NCBI GenBank assembly: GCA_029882975.1
Contig: JAOUJW010000009.1
Span: forward strand, 81,830-145,829
Source of the DNA: Gammaproteobacteria bacterium
Lineage (GTDB): Bacteria; Pseudomonadota; Gammaproteobacteria; SZUA-152
Reading direction: 5' to 3'
Length of the DNA stretch: 64,000 nt
The notes beneath the pieces are model-generated. The model saw only the letters and a list, made by a program, of their open reading frames with translations. It searched no databases and had not been told where the DNA came from. Below, piece after piece: positions 45,118 to 53,854 of this stretch. The position numbers and the translations under genes are program-made. Numbering within the stretch: position 1 is the first letter of the stretch; every line of letters starts with the position of its first letter.

Positions 45118-45837
45118 TTAATCTCGGACCGTGACTGACTCGGCTCGCAGGGATTTATTGTTTTTAACAAACTCCAGGCCTTTTTTTGCTACAAAGGGAA
45201 ATATTCCCAGCAAGGCAAAAGACAATAACAAACCGGGAGACAATATACCGCTGAGTGATTCGATGGAAGCCAGTTGACTGCCCGCGTTAACATAAACTAT
45301 CGTCCCCGCAAGCATACCGATCTGACTGACCAGGAAAAATTTCAGCGTACCGATGGGTGTCAATCCCATCAATAAATTTATCAGGAAAAAAGGAAATATG
45401 GGAAGCAAGCGCAAGGAAAACAGGTAAAAAGCGCCTTCTCGACGCACTCCTTCATTAATGGCTTGTAGTTTGTCGCCAAATCGAGCTTGCACCGCATCGC
45501 GCAGTGCAAAGCGCGAGACCAAGAATGCCAGCGTAGCGCCCACCGTGCTGGCAAACGAAACGACCACGGTTCCCACCAATAGTCCAAAAACTGCGCCGCC
45601 CAGCAGGGTCATGATGGTGGCTCCAGGCAAAGACAAGGCTGTCACCAGCACGTACACCAGAAAATAAGCGATTATTGTGCTCCACTGGTGCTCTTGATAA
45701 AAAGCCATGAAATCCTGACGCTGAGATTGAATGTATTCCAAGGTGAAAAATCTACCCAGATCAAATATAAAAAAAACAGCAATGGCCACGGCGATCAATG
45801 CCAACATGACTATTTTGGTGGATTTCAAGTTCTTCAT
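45118..45837 (-). CDS. TVP38/TMEM64 (DedA-superfamily) membrane protein
   Basis: About six membrane segments occur, with the SNARE-associated/DedA core VLVTALSLPGATIMTLLGG and FPFFLINLLMGLTPI. Relatives are half-transporters or lipid scramblase-like proteins. It is first in the run TVP38-oxidoreductase-DUF547-ycgN, separated from the oxidoreductase by 2 bp. I chose ATG at 45837, preceded by GGGAAGG; the frame starts with TTG four codons earlier. Its role beside the oxidoreductase is not known. Confidence 0.88.
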   Translation of the reverse strand: MKNLKSTKIVMLALIAVAIAVFFIFDLGRFFTLEYIQSQRQDFMAFYQEHQWSTIIAYFLVYVLVTALSLPGATIMTLLGGAVFGLLVGTVVVSFASTVGATLAFLVSRFALRDAVQARFGDKLQAINEGVRREGAFYLFSLRLLPIFPFFLINLLMGLTPIGTLKFFLVSQIGMLAGTIVYVNAGSQLASIESLSGILSPGLLLSFALLGIFPFVAKKGLEFVKNNKSLRAESVTVRD

Positions 45838-46077
45838 AGGCCTTCCCAATAATCGATTCTGTATCCGCCGGTAGCCGCACCGACAGGCTTCAAACTATTG
45901 ACGCCGAACTCCCCTCGATATTACAAACCAAAACCGCCATTTTGTGTCATTTTCGTCACACCCATCCCCAGGTAACGTCTTGTATCTCACTTTGGGTGCA
46001 GTAAACTCTTTGGCCCTGTGTCAAAATAACAGAATTAATGTAGATTCCACCTTAGAAATTCCATGGAGATAAAGCGG

Positions 46078-46356
46078 ATGTCACAAGATTCCGATTCAAC
46101 TAAAGAACAGCGTATTTTGAATGCCATGAAAATGGTGCTCACCGATATTATCAAAGACACCACTACAGCGCCGGGACTGAAGCACCCCTTATCGGACGGT
46201 ACCATAGAGAATATCCGTAACTGCCTGGGTTTAATCAGCGCCAGAGAATCGGAGTTAAAGCAGGATGCCGGATACGCCTCGGAAAAACCCTATTTCATCG
46301 ACGAGCCGCAAAAGAATGTGGTGGTTTCAGTGGATTCTTTAAAGAAAAAGGACTGA
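46078..46356 (+). CDS. Small conserved-looking cytoplasmic protein, unknown (92 aa)
   Basis: ATG at 46078 lies nine bases after GGAG. The frame could start five codons earlier, but that puts the ribosome-binding site inside the gene. The protein is hydrophilic and helical at the N-terminus (QRILNAMKMVLTDIIKDTTT), with IENIRNCLGLISARESEL in the middle and a Lys-rich end. It has no signal peptide. I do not recognise it. It is convergent with slyX and 228 bp from the divergent TVP38 gene. Confidence 0.65.
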   Translation: MSQDSDSTKEQRILNAMKMVLTDIIKDTTTAPGLKHPLSDGTIENIRNCLGLISARESELKQDAGYASEKPYFIDEPQKNVVVSVDSLKKKD

Positions 46357-46401
46357 GACGAGCCTCGATCTGCATTTGCCTCAGTCTGTATTTACCGGTA
46401 T

Positions 46402-46605
46402 TTAATAGTGCGGCGGCGGCGTCTCTTCCGATTGTAATGCCAACGGCGAGGGCGACATATGTTTCACCAACTCGTGCAACCGTAACAACTCCTGAGTCAT
46501 TAAGGCATTTTGCTTCTCCAGTTCCAACACGGCTTTGGTCAGCTCATCGATGCTGGCCTCTTGGTGAGCAATACGAATTTCCAAGTCTATAATTCTGGAT
46601 TCCAT
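46402..46605 (-). CDS. slyX: SlyX family protein
   Basis: The 67-aa protein is a single coiled coil (RIIDLEIRIAHQEASIDELT) ending in TPPPHY, exactly the SlyX layout with its conserved Pro-Pro-His-Tyr tail. The function is unknown; in enterics the gene lies near fkpA/slyD, and an FKBP gene lies 5 kb away here. A 36-bp gap separates it from the upstream J-domain gene on the same strand. Confidence 0.92.
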   Translation of the reverse strand: MESRIIDLEIRIAHQEASIDELTKAVLELEKQNALMTQELLRLHELVKHMSPSPLALQSEETPPPHY

Positions 46606-46641
46606 CCTACCTCCATCATTCTGAGCCCTTAGGCATCACGC

Positions 46642-47376
46642 TTAGGAATTGAGCAACAATTCCTTCGCCAAATTGAGTTTTGCCGCCAAATACGTGGAGC
46701 CACCACGATCAGGATGCACTTTTTGCATTAAGCGCCGGTGAGCTTCGATTATTTCTTTTTCCCCGGCGTCGGCAGCTACCCCTAGAATTTGCAAAGCTTC
46801 CTCTCGTGTCATGGCACCCGCCGTCTGAGACGGGGATTGTTGCTGCTTGTGTTGATATTGCTCGCGCCAGTTTTCATGGACACGATCCAGATACGCTTGT
46901 AACAGAGCGGCAGAATCTCGATCGTGGCTGCATTCGCCTAATAAAGCAATGAGTTGCTGCAAGGACAATTGATGTAAATAGCGCCCTTGGTAGCGACCCT
47001 GGAGTATTTCCCCGTCCATTTCTCCGCTGGCATGATCCAAAGTCATATCAAAGTAGGCGCTTTGCACCCCGGAGCGCTGCGCATTACCCGCTCCGCCCAT
47101 GGCCTGCTTCGACTGCCAGCGATAGTACAACCGTTTCAGCAATGGAACGTATTTCAGTAGAGGCATAAAACGAAACAAGACGGGAATAGCCGCTGCCACA
47201 AGAGCAATCAACCAGGGTAGCTTACCCAGCAAGGTCAACAATACCAAAATGGCAATACCGCCGCCGATCAACAGCTTGCGCAACCATTGTGCAGCTAACT
47301 GCGGATTACGACGATAGTAACTGCGCCCGATCAGCAATAACACGAAGACCGCCAGTAAAATCATTAAATTTCGCAA
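46642..47376 (-). CDS. Membrane-anchored J-domain protein (TIM14/DjlA-like topology)
   Basis: An N-terminal membrane helix (about residues 3-18), a second hydrophobic pair (36-70), a variable middle and a C-terminal J-domain (about 180-244) with the essential HPD in [12 protein letters not shown]-terminal J-domain behind a membrane anchor resembles TIM14/Pam18-type proteins, which stimulate DnaK/Hsp70 at a membrane. It lies in a run slyX-J-protein-VWA-purT on one strand. The 69-bp gap to the VWA gene makes co-transcription possible. Confidence 0.88.
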   Translation of the reverse strand: MRNLMILLAVFVLLLIGRSYYRRNPQLAAQWLRKLLIGGGIAILVLLTLLGKLPWLIALVAAAIPVLFRFMPLLKYVPLLKRLYYRWQSKQAMGGAGNAQRSGVQSAYFDMTLDHASGEMDGEILQGRYQGRYLHQLSLQQLIALLGECSHDRDSAALLQAYLDRVHENWREQYQHKQQQSPSQTAGAMTREEALQILGVAADAGEKEIIEAHRRLMQKVHPDRGGSTYLAAKLNLAKELLLNS

Positions 47377-47428
47377 GACTGTTCCTTTTTGAAGCCAAGG
47401 AATTTTCCGCTATAGACTGTCACAGCCA

Positions 47429-48124
47429 TCAAGGTTTGCGACCTAATTTCAGCACATCACTGCCATGACGCTGGTTAAACGCTTCCAGCGCGGCAAAACC
47501 ACCCGCTGCATAAACGGCGACCGCACTGAGTAACTGTTGTAATTGTTGAGCGCTTCCGCTGTCAAAGGGACAGTAGGCACCGCGGCTTAATCGCGCAATT
47601 TGGCGAAGCACGTGCGCAGCATGCAGATCGTTCCCTTCATGAAATACAAACACGGGAACACCGTGCAACCCCAGTTCGCCGGCCAGTTGGTACAGCTCAT
47701 CGGCAGACTCCTCAACACAGTCACCCACAAACACCAAGGCGTTCACTCTGCTTTTGGCGGTTTCTTTGATGGTGTGGCGCAGCACTCTGGCAATCTGGGT
47801 GTGGCCACCTTCACAAAAAACAGCGCGCATACAACGTAACAAATCCGTGCCATCGCGCCACCAGGCACTGGCTTGAAACTCCGAAAAACCTCTGTAAAAA
47901 CATAGCTGTACCTCCAAGCCTCCAAGGGCTTGTGTTTGGGTAAACATTTGCCCCTGAATATGACAGGCCTGATCCCAGGTAGGTTCACGGCTGGCGGTAG
48001 CATCCAGAGCAAACAGGAGCCGCCCCCGGGATACCGCTTTTTTCACCACTGGCAAGGCAGCGACTTTACCCAAAAAGTCGGCCACATCATTGCTGTTGGT
48101 TTTAAGGTCTTTTTTGTCAGCCAT
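47429..48124 (-). CDS. VWA-like cytoplasmic protein
   Basis: The protein reads as a von Willebrand A fold: strand LLFALDATASRE with a MIDAS-like DxTxS (about residues 40-46), later LVFVGDCVEESADELYQLAGEL and VFVFHEGND. The metal motif departs from DxSxS by Thr and Ala. There is no signal peptide or membrane helix. Family members usually serve as adaptor or assembly factors. Only purT and the J-protein are adjacent. Confidence 0.78.
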   Translation of the reverse strand: MADKKDLKTNSNDVADFLGKVAALPVVKKAVSRGRLLFALDATASREPTWDQACHIQGQMFTQTQALGGLEVQLCFYRGFSEFQASAWWRDGTDLLRCMRAVFCEGGHTQIARVLRHTIKETAKSRVNALVFVGDCVEESADELYQLAGELGLHGVPVFVFHEGNDLHAAHVLRQIARLSRGAYCPFDSGSAQQLQQLLSAVAVYAAGGFAALEAFNQRHGSDVLKLGRKP

Positions 48125-48148
48125 AGTCGAAAGGCCTACCGATTGAAT

Positions 48149-49351
48149 TTATTGACCAATACGGGGCTGTACTCGGGACGCGGCTTCCTTGGCATTTTGC
48201 CTGGCAGTGTCCGTATCCTCTGCCGCGGCCAGACACACGCCCATACGCCGGCGCATAAAGGATTCCGGCTTCCCAAACAAACGAATATCGGTAGCGGGAA
48301 TCGCCAAAGCCTCTGCCACACCTGCATAAACCAGGTTTTGCCCCTCCACACCCCCGTAGATCACAGCACTGGCTCCGGGATTGCGCAAGGAGGTATCCAC
48401 CGGCAATCCCAAAATCGCCCTTGCATGTAATTCAAATTCATTTTGTGCCTGAGTGATCATGGTAACCATACCGGTATCGTGGGGCCTGGGGCTGACTTCA
48501 CTAAACCAAACCTCATCGCCTTTTACAAACAACTCGACCCCAAATAAACCCCAGCCACCCAGATTGTCCGTTACCATTGCTGCAATCTCCTTGGCCCGAG
48601 TTAAAGCCACGGCACTCATGGCTTGAGGTTGCCAGCTCTCCACATAATCGCCCTGCTCCTGACGATGACCAATAGGCTCACAAAACCGGGTAACTGTGTT
48701 ACCGGACGCGTCCCGACTGCGCACCGTGAGCAGGGTAATTTCATAGTCAAATTGGATTTTCTGCTCGATGATTACCCGGCCGCGGTTAACCCGTCCACCG
48801 CTCATGGCATAATCCCAGGCCTTATCGATGTCTGCCGGTGTATTAATAGCTGACTGGCCTTTTCCGGACGAAGACATCACCGGTTTCATAATACAGGGAC
48901 AAACAATTTGTTCTTGAACAATTTTCCGCACCGATTCCAAGTCGTCTGCAAAGCGATAGGCAGAGGTGGGCAAATGGAGTTCTTCAGCTGCCATGCGACG
49001 AATACCCTCGCGATTCATCGTCAGCTGTGCCGCCCGAGCTGTGGGAATAACCACAGCCAGGCCTTGCTGCTCCACCTCCGCCAGGGTGTCAGTAGACAAA
49101 GCCTCTATCTCGGGCACCACCAAATGGGGTCTTTCCTTTTTGATTAAGTCCAATAACTGAGCAGGGTTTGTCATATCAATAACATAAGCCCGATGCGCCA
49201 CTTGATGACCCGGTGCATTGGCATATCGATCCACCGCAATGACTTCAACGCCGAGTCGCTGTAAAGCGATGATCACTTCCTTGCCTAACTCACCACTGCC
49301 GAGCAACATGACTTTAGTGCTGTTGGCAGACAAGGGGCTACCTATGTTCAT
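48149..49351 (-). CDS. purT: Formate-dependent phosphoribosylglycinamide formyltransferase
   Basis: This ATP-grasp enzyme (400 aa) has the PurT N-terminal motif [20 protein letters not shown], the purine-biosynthesis ATP-grasp segment ([14 protein letters not shown]) and [14 protein letters not shown]. It makes FGAR from GAR, formate and ATP in purine synthesis, an alternative to folate-dependent PurN. It begins the leftward gene run. The 205-bp gap to the divergent BamA-like gene should hold its promoter; I do not see a PurR-box with certainty. Confidence 0.96.
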   Translation of the reverse strand: MNIGSPLSANSTKVMLLGSGELGKEVIIALQRLGVEVIAVDRYANAPGHQVAHRAYVIDMTNPAQLLDLIKKERPHLVVPEIEALSTDTLAEVEQQGLAVVIPTARAAQLTMNREGIRRMAAEELHLPTSAYRFADDLESVRKIVQEQIVCPCIMKPVMSSSGKGQSAINTPADIDKAWDYAMSGGRVNRGRVIIEQKIQFDYEITLLTVRSRDASGNTVTRFCEPIGHRQEQGDYVESWQPQAMSAVALTRAKEIAAMVTDNLGGWGLFGVELFVKGDEVWFSEVSPRPHDTGMVTMITQAQNEFELHARAILGLPVDTSLRNPGASAVIYGGVEGQNLVYAGVAEALAIPATDIRLFGKPESFMRRRMGVCLAAAEDTDTARQNAKEAASRVQPRIGQ

Positions 49352-49556
49352 AAATTCTCCTCCAATTGGACTTTAGCACGATTTAGCGCGTTTTACGGCC
49401 GTTTTCCCTACTGATTAGAACTTTTCAAGTTTACGACACATCTGCCGTAATGATAACAGAGGTCATGTACGAGGTATTTTACTATTGGTTTAGACTGCAA
49501 AAAAAGGTAACCTCATTTTCCATTGTAAAATTGGTCCCTGCGAACCGACAAAGACT

Positions 49557-51401
49557 GTGCGAGCAAACATATTCCAGCCTCAAACTTTATTAATGTGGGT
49601 TTTCAAAGCCCCTAGTGGTGTAATCATCTACGCGTTGATTGTGTGTACCACGGCCCCTCTGGTCAATGCGGATACAAACTCAGCCAAACCCTTACCGACT
49701 ACCGAGCAGATCCACCCTAATCCAACACCTCCCTCTCAATTGTCGACTCAATCCCCAACTCCCCCTATCACCCCAGAATCAAAACCCGCATCCCCGGTAC
49801 AAGACCAAACACCGTCAACACAAAAACCGCCACGAGAAAGCCCAAGCCCTACACAGCCACAAGCGGAACAAGACACCCTCGATGGCAACACAACGGTGTT
49901 CGGTAACATTGAGATTCAAAGCAATGATGTATTCGACACCTCCAATCCTAAAGAAAGTCATTGGTTTTATCGCACCGTAAATTTTCTACACGTCAACACC
50001 AAGGACCATGTCATCAGGAATTTGCTATTGTTTAAAACCGGTGACCCTTTTTCCGTGCGCCAATTACAAGAAACAGAACGATTGTTGCGTGGCAATTCCT
50101 ATTTGTACGATGCAGCAATCACCGTATTGGGTAAGCGCGATGATAAAATTGACGTACGCGTCTCCACACAAGACGCTTGGACCTTAACCGGGGGCGTCAG
50201 TTTCAACCGCAGCGGAGGTGAAAATCGCTCCAGTTTCGATCTAGAGGAGCGAAACTTATTTGGTGTCGGGAAAACTCTTAAGGTTCGACGTTCGTTCCAA
50301 CAAAACCGTACCGGGACTCTGTTTGAATACTACGATCCGGCGTTGGGTCTAAGGCATCTGGAGTTTCGTATCAATTTTACCAACAACAGTGACGGTGAAA
50401 AATCCGAGTTCATTCTCACACGACCCTTTTATTCTCTCGATTCACGCCGTGCCATTAGCCTGCAAGCGGTATCCTTCACTCGGGATGAACGTTTGTATGA
50501 AAACGGCATGATCATCAATGCTTACAAACAAACCGAAGAAGATCTGGAAATTTTTGGAGGGTTTTCCTCCGGGCTCAAGAACAACAAGGCACTGCGCTGG
50601 CGCTATGGTTTTCACTATAGCCGAAATATTTTTCGGCGCACGATAGAAACTATGGATGCCACCCTCATTCCCTCTGACAAAACCTTATCTTACCCATGGT
50701 TTGAAACCCAGAGCTTGGAAAACCGATTTATTAAAATGACCCGCATTGATCACATCGCTCGAACCGAAGATTTAAACCTGGGAACACAATATCGACTACG
50801 CCTGGGCATGGCTCACCCCGAATTCGGCAGCGATCGCAGCGCGCTTCTTTGGGAAGCCAACACAGGCAGCACCTTTCGATTTTTCAGCCAAAACATAGCC
50901 TCTTTTAGCGTGGAAAGCACCGGCAGGATGGGCAATCACAAATCGGAAAACGCGACCGTCATCGGTCGCAGCCGTTACTTTCTGCCGTTGCAGGAACATC
51001 AGACCTTATATGCCAATCTGGAACTGGAACTGGGGTACAATCTGGACCGAGAAACCCAATTGTTACTCGGTGGTGATAAAGGTCTGCGAGGGTATCCCAG
51101 CAACTACCAAAGCGGTAATCGTAAATTACTGCTTAATTTGGAAAGCCGCTTTTATTCCAATGTCCACTTGTGGCAGTTGTTCCATGTGGGTGGTTTGGTG
51201 TTTTTTGATGTGGGTTACGCGTGGAATACCGGCTCTACTGATTGGAGTGATGTGTTAAAAGATGCCGGGATTGGGCTGCGCTTGGCATCCAGCCGCTCCG
51301 GTCGCGGTAAGATCCTTCATCTGGACTTGGCCTTTCCCCTGGACGGGGATCCTTCCATTGAGCGCAGGCAATTCCTGGTCAGCACCTACACCCATTTTTA
51401 A
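49557..51401 (+). CDS. BamA-superfamily (POTRA + D15) outer-membrane protein
   Basis: The N-terminal signal (VIIYALIVCTTAPLVNA-D) is followed by a Pro/Thr/Ser-rich linker (about residues 45-105), one POTRA-like domain (FHVNTKDHVIRNLLLFKTGD), and a beta-barrel of the D15/surface-antigen family (200-614) with the lid motif GLRGYPSNYQSGN and a C-terminal aromatic end (STYTHF) typical of outer-membrane insertion. Only one POTRA makes it different from BamA, TamA and FhaC. It may insert or translocate a specific cargo; an orphan TPS protein lies 32 kb away. GTG at 49557 is the longest start; ATG at 49593 is an alternative. Confidence 0.85.
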   Translation: MRANIFQPQTLLMWVFKAPSGVIIYALIVCTTAPLVNADTNSAKPLPTTEQIHPNPTPPSQLSTQSPTPPITPESKPASPVQDQTPSTQKPPRESPSPTQPQAEQDTLDGNTTVFGNIEIQSNDVFDTSNPKESHWFYRTVNFLHVNTKDHVIRNLLLFKTGDPFSVRQLQETERLLRGNSYLYDAAITVLGKRDDKIDVRVSTQDAWTLTGGVSFNRSGGENRSSFDLEERNLFGVGKTLKVRRSFQQNRTGTLFEYYDPALGLRHLEFRINFTNNSDGEKSEFILTRPFYSLDSRRAISLQAVSFTRDERLYENGMIINAYKQTEEDLEIFGGFSSGLKNNKALRWRYGFHYSRNIFRRTIETMDATLIPSDKTLSYPWFETQSLENRFIKMTRIDHIARTEDLNLGTQYRLRLGMAHPEFGSDRSALLWEANTGSTFRFFSQNIASFSVESTGRMGNHKSENATVIGRSRYFLPLQEHQTLYANLELELGYNLDRETQLLLGGDKGLRGYPSNYQSGNRKLLLNLESRFYSNVHLWQLFHVGGLVFFDVGYAWNTGSTDWSDVLKDAGIGLRLASSRSGRGKILHLDLAFPLDGDPSIERRQFLVSTYTHF

Positions 51402-51410
51402 CACCAGGGA

Positions 51411-52802
51411 CTAAACCCTAAAGGTCAACAACGCCTGTAACCCTTGGCTATCCCTGCGATTATGCAATTCCACCCCAATACCGTACAGTTCGGAAATTTG
51501 TTTGACGATAGCCAAACCCAAACCGCAGCCCGATGCTTCTGTACCCAAGGCTCGGTAAAATCTATCAAATACTCGGATTCTCAGCTCGTCGGGTATGCCT
51601 GGCCCGTTATCTTCCACCATTAACCGAACTCCCTGTCGGCCACGCTCCAACTGTACGTGAACATCGCCATCTTCCGGCGTATAACGGATAGCGTTATCGA
51701 CCAGATTATTCACCAGTATGGAAAAACTGATTTCATCTCCTTGAACCAAGATTTGCTCATCGCCGCCCAAGGAAATATTGATACCCTTTCGAAACGCCTT
51801 AGGTGCCAATTGAGCGATGACCTCAGCACACAGATTGTGGAGATTAATGCTTTGTTTTTCCAAGGGAATATTTTCCGGATTCAGCCGCGCCAGTGTGAGC
51901 ATTTGTTCTACCAAATGGCCGGCGCGATCCACCCCGCTTAATAGCTGCTGTAGAGCCGTTACTCGTTCTTGATCCTGCGTAGCTCGCAACGCAACCTGCA
52001 CTTGGGTTTTTAAGGATGCCAACGGTGTGCGTAGTTCGTGCGCGGCGTCATCGGTAAAGCGGCGTTCTTTTTCGAATGCCTGCTGCACTTGGATGAACAG
52101 CGTATTAAGTTCTGTCACTAAGGGGACGATTTCTCCGGGGATTTTACTTGTCTCCATGGGTTGCAGATGTGAAGGGTCGCGTTGAGTGACCTCCGCTGCC
52201 ACTTTTTTCAGTGGCGCCAAACCGCGCCCAATGCCTAGCCAGATCATTAATCCTATGACGGGCAGTGAAATCAACGCCGGGGTCACCAAACGATCACTAA
52301 TGTCCGCTACCAATTCATTACGGATATCGTAACGCTCCGCTGTCTGCACCAGATAGGTACCGCTTTCGTCCCAAAGGTTAAAAACACGCCATATGCTGCC
52401 GTCCAACTCCACGTCGGCGTAACCACGTGTTTGGTTGGAAAAACCCTGATTAAACATATCCTGTTTCGGCGCACTGGCTGATTTGAGTAAACGCTCTCCC
52501 GATCGGTTCCACAACTGAAAGGCGATTTTGAGTTCATAAGCATGTCCAAACGGGCTGCCTTCTTCATAGTCCGCAACGTCCGCTTGTTGCAACATCCGTT
52601 GCAATACCTCGTTTTTTCCTTGCAGTACTTCAGGCAACAACAAAACCTGTAACACCCGGGCGGTCTGCGCTAATTGGGCATCAAACAATTCCTGGACTTC
52701 ATTGTTAGCATCAAAGTAGCTGAGAGTCAGCGTAATCGAACTGACAGAGATAATCGTAATCAACAGCGTGATCAGTAATCGCGAACGTATTGAGGTAATC
52801 AC
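51411..52802 (-). CDS. Sensor histidine kinase (QseC/TctE-like)
   Basis: It has two membrane helices (about residues 8-26 and 170-190) with a periplasmic region between them, then a HAMP-like linker. HisKA follows with His near 254 in DDAAHELRTPLASL and a HATPase domain with VNNLVDNAIRYTP, VEDNGPGIP and GCGLGLAIVKQI. Its ATG overlaps the end of the response-regulator gene by 4 bp. The sensor signal is unknown. The pair is divergent from the DUF4266-DUF3570-ApbE operon, which makes that operon a likely target. Confidence 0.92.
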   Translation of the reverse strand: MITSIRSRLLITLLITIISVSSITLTLSYFDANNEVQELFDAQLAQTARVLQVLLLPEVLQGKNEVLQRMLQQADVADYEEGSPFGHAYELKIAFQLWNRSGERLLKSASAPKQDMFNQGFSNQTRGYADVELDGSIWRVFNLWDESGTYLVQTAERYDIRNELVADISDRLVTPALISLPVIGLMIWLGIGRGLAPLKKVAAEVTQRDPSHLQPMETSKIPGEIVPLVTELNTLFIQVQQAFEKERRFTDDAAHELRTPLASLKTQVQVALRATQDQERVTALQQLLSGVDRAGHLVEQMLTLARLNPENIPLEKQSINLHNLCAEVIAQLAPKAFRKGINISLGGDEQILVQGDEISFSILVNNLVDNAIRYTPEDGDVHVQLERGRQGVRLMVEDNGPGIPDELRIRVFDRFYRALGTEASGCGLGLAIVKQISELYGIGVELHNRRDSQGLQALLTFRV

Positions 52803-53452
52803 TCAATCATATACCCCACACCCCGCACGGTGCGAATCAAATCTGTACCGAGTTTCTTGCGCAAGTGATGAATAAACACTTCTAGTGAGTTGCTTTCCAC
52901 TTCGGAATCCCAGCCGTAAAGTTTTTCTTCCAAACGAACCCGGGGTATCACCCGACCGATGTTTTCCATCAAATGCTGCAACAGGGCAAACTCACGTACC
53001 GACAGACTCACCGGCTCATTATTCAACAGCACCCGGTGTGCAGCCGGGTCTAAAGCCACATTACGATGGGTGAGCAGGGGTTCTGAACGACCGGCATGGC
53101 GACGCTGTAAAACTCGCAAACGGGCACAAAGCTCTTCGAGATCGAAGGGTTTTACCAAATAGTCATCGGCACCGCTGTCCAACCCCATGACGCGATCTTT
53201 GACGCTGTCTCGGGCCGTCAGCATCAACACGGGAATATCGCTGCCACCGTTGCGAATACTTTTGAGCACATCCAATCCCGACTTTTTCGGTAGGCCAATA
53301 TCCAGCACCACAAGGTCAAAGGCGTTATCTTTTAGGGCGTTTTCGCCACTGATCCCGTCTTTCAACCAATCCAGGGTATAACCTTCCTGCTTTAAGCCCG
53401 ACTTTAGAGCTTCTCCAAGCAGTTCATCATCTTCTATTAACAATACACGCAT
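52799..53452 (-). CDS. OmpR-family response regulator (QseB/PmrA-like)
   Basis: The receiver domain has the acidic pocket EDDE and the phosphoacceptor Asp51 in LVVLDIGLP, then Lys in YLVKPFDL. The C-terminal winged helix ends in VEVFIHHLRKKLGTDLIRTVRGVGYM-type sequence (residues about 190-217). It partners the kinase next to it, with overlapping genes. The 195-bp interval to the ATG of the divergent DUF4266 gene is the natural site for its binding; no obvious tandem direct repeat stands out there. Confidence 0.94.
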   Translation of the reverse strand: MRVLLIEDDELLGEALKSGLKQEGYTLDWLKDGISGENALKDNAFDLVVLDIGLPKKSGLDVLKSIRNGGSDIPVLMLTARDSVKDRVMGLDSGADDYLVKPFDLEELCARLRVLQRRHAGRSEPLLTHRNVALDPAAHRVLLNNEPVSLSVREFALLQHLMENIGRVIPRVRLEEKLYGWDSEVESNSLEVFIHHLRKKLGTDLIRTVRGVGYMIE

Positions 53453-53647
53453 TACAATACTTCAGACCTTTACACCCGACTTAGTCATCTGTATTTCATT
53501 GAGTTTTATAAAAACACGAAACGACGCAGCAGAACCAGGAGGGGCAAACAGGTCAAATACCACCAAAAAGCTGATTGTATTATAATAAACTCATTGGCTC
53601 ACTCGATTATTTTTCATTTTAAGAATGTCTTAAGGAAAAACCGCCTT

Positions 53648-53854
53648 ATGCGCTACATGGTTCTACTGTGCTTCACTCTATGCAGTGCTTGCATTGAAAA
53701 CGTCAAACCGTGGGAAAAAGATATCCTGGCGCAGAAAAAAATGCAGCTCAATGCCGCTCCTTTGGAAGTTTTTTTGGATGAGCATATATATTTTAGTAAA
53801 GAAGCCTCTAACGGAGGTACAGGTGTTGGCGGCGGAGGCTGTGGGTGCAATTGA
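53648..53854 (+). CDS. DUF4266 small lipoprotein with GGGGCGCN tail
   Basis: This 68-aa precursor carries a signal with a Cys at the lipobox position (LCFTLCSAC), then VKPWEKDILAQKKMQL and LEVFLDEHIYFSKEASNGGTGVGGGGCGCN at the end, the full DUF4266 pattern. The last 12 residues, glycine-rich and closed by Cys-Gly-Cys-Asn, are characteristic and look like a modification or metal-binding tail. AAGGA lies 11 bases before ATG at 53648; the frame is open to TTG at 53594. The stop overlaps the DUF3570 start by 10 bp. It opens a three-gene operon with ApbE. Confidence 0.85.
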   Translation: MRYMVLLCFTLCSACIENVKPWEKDILAQKKMQLNAAPLEVFLDEHIYFSKEASNGGTGVGGGGCGCN

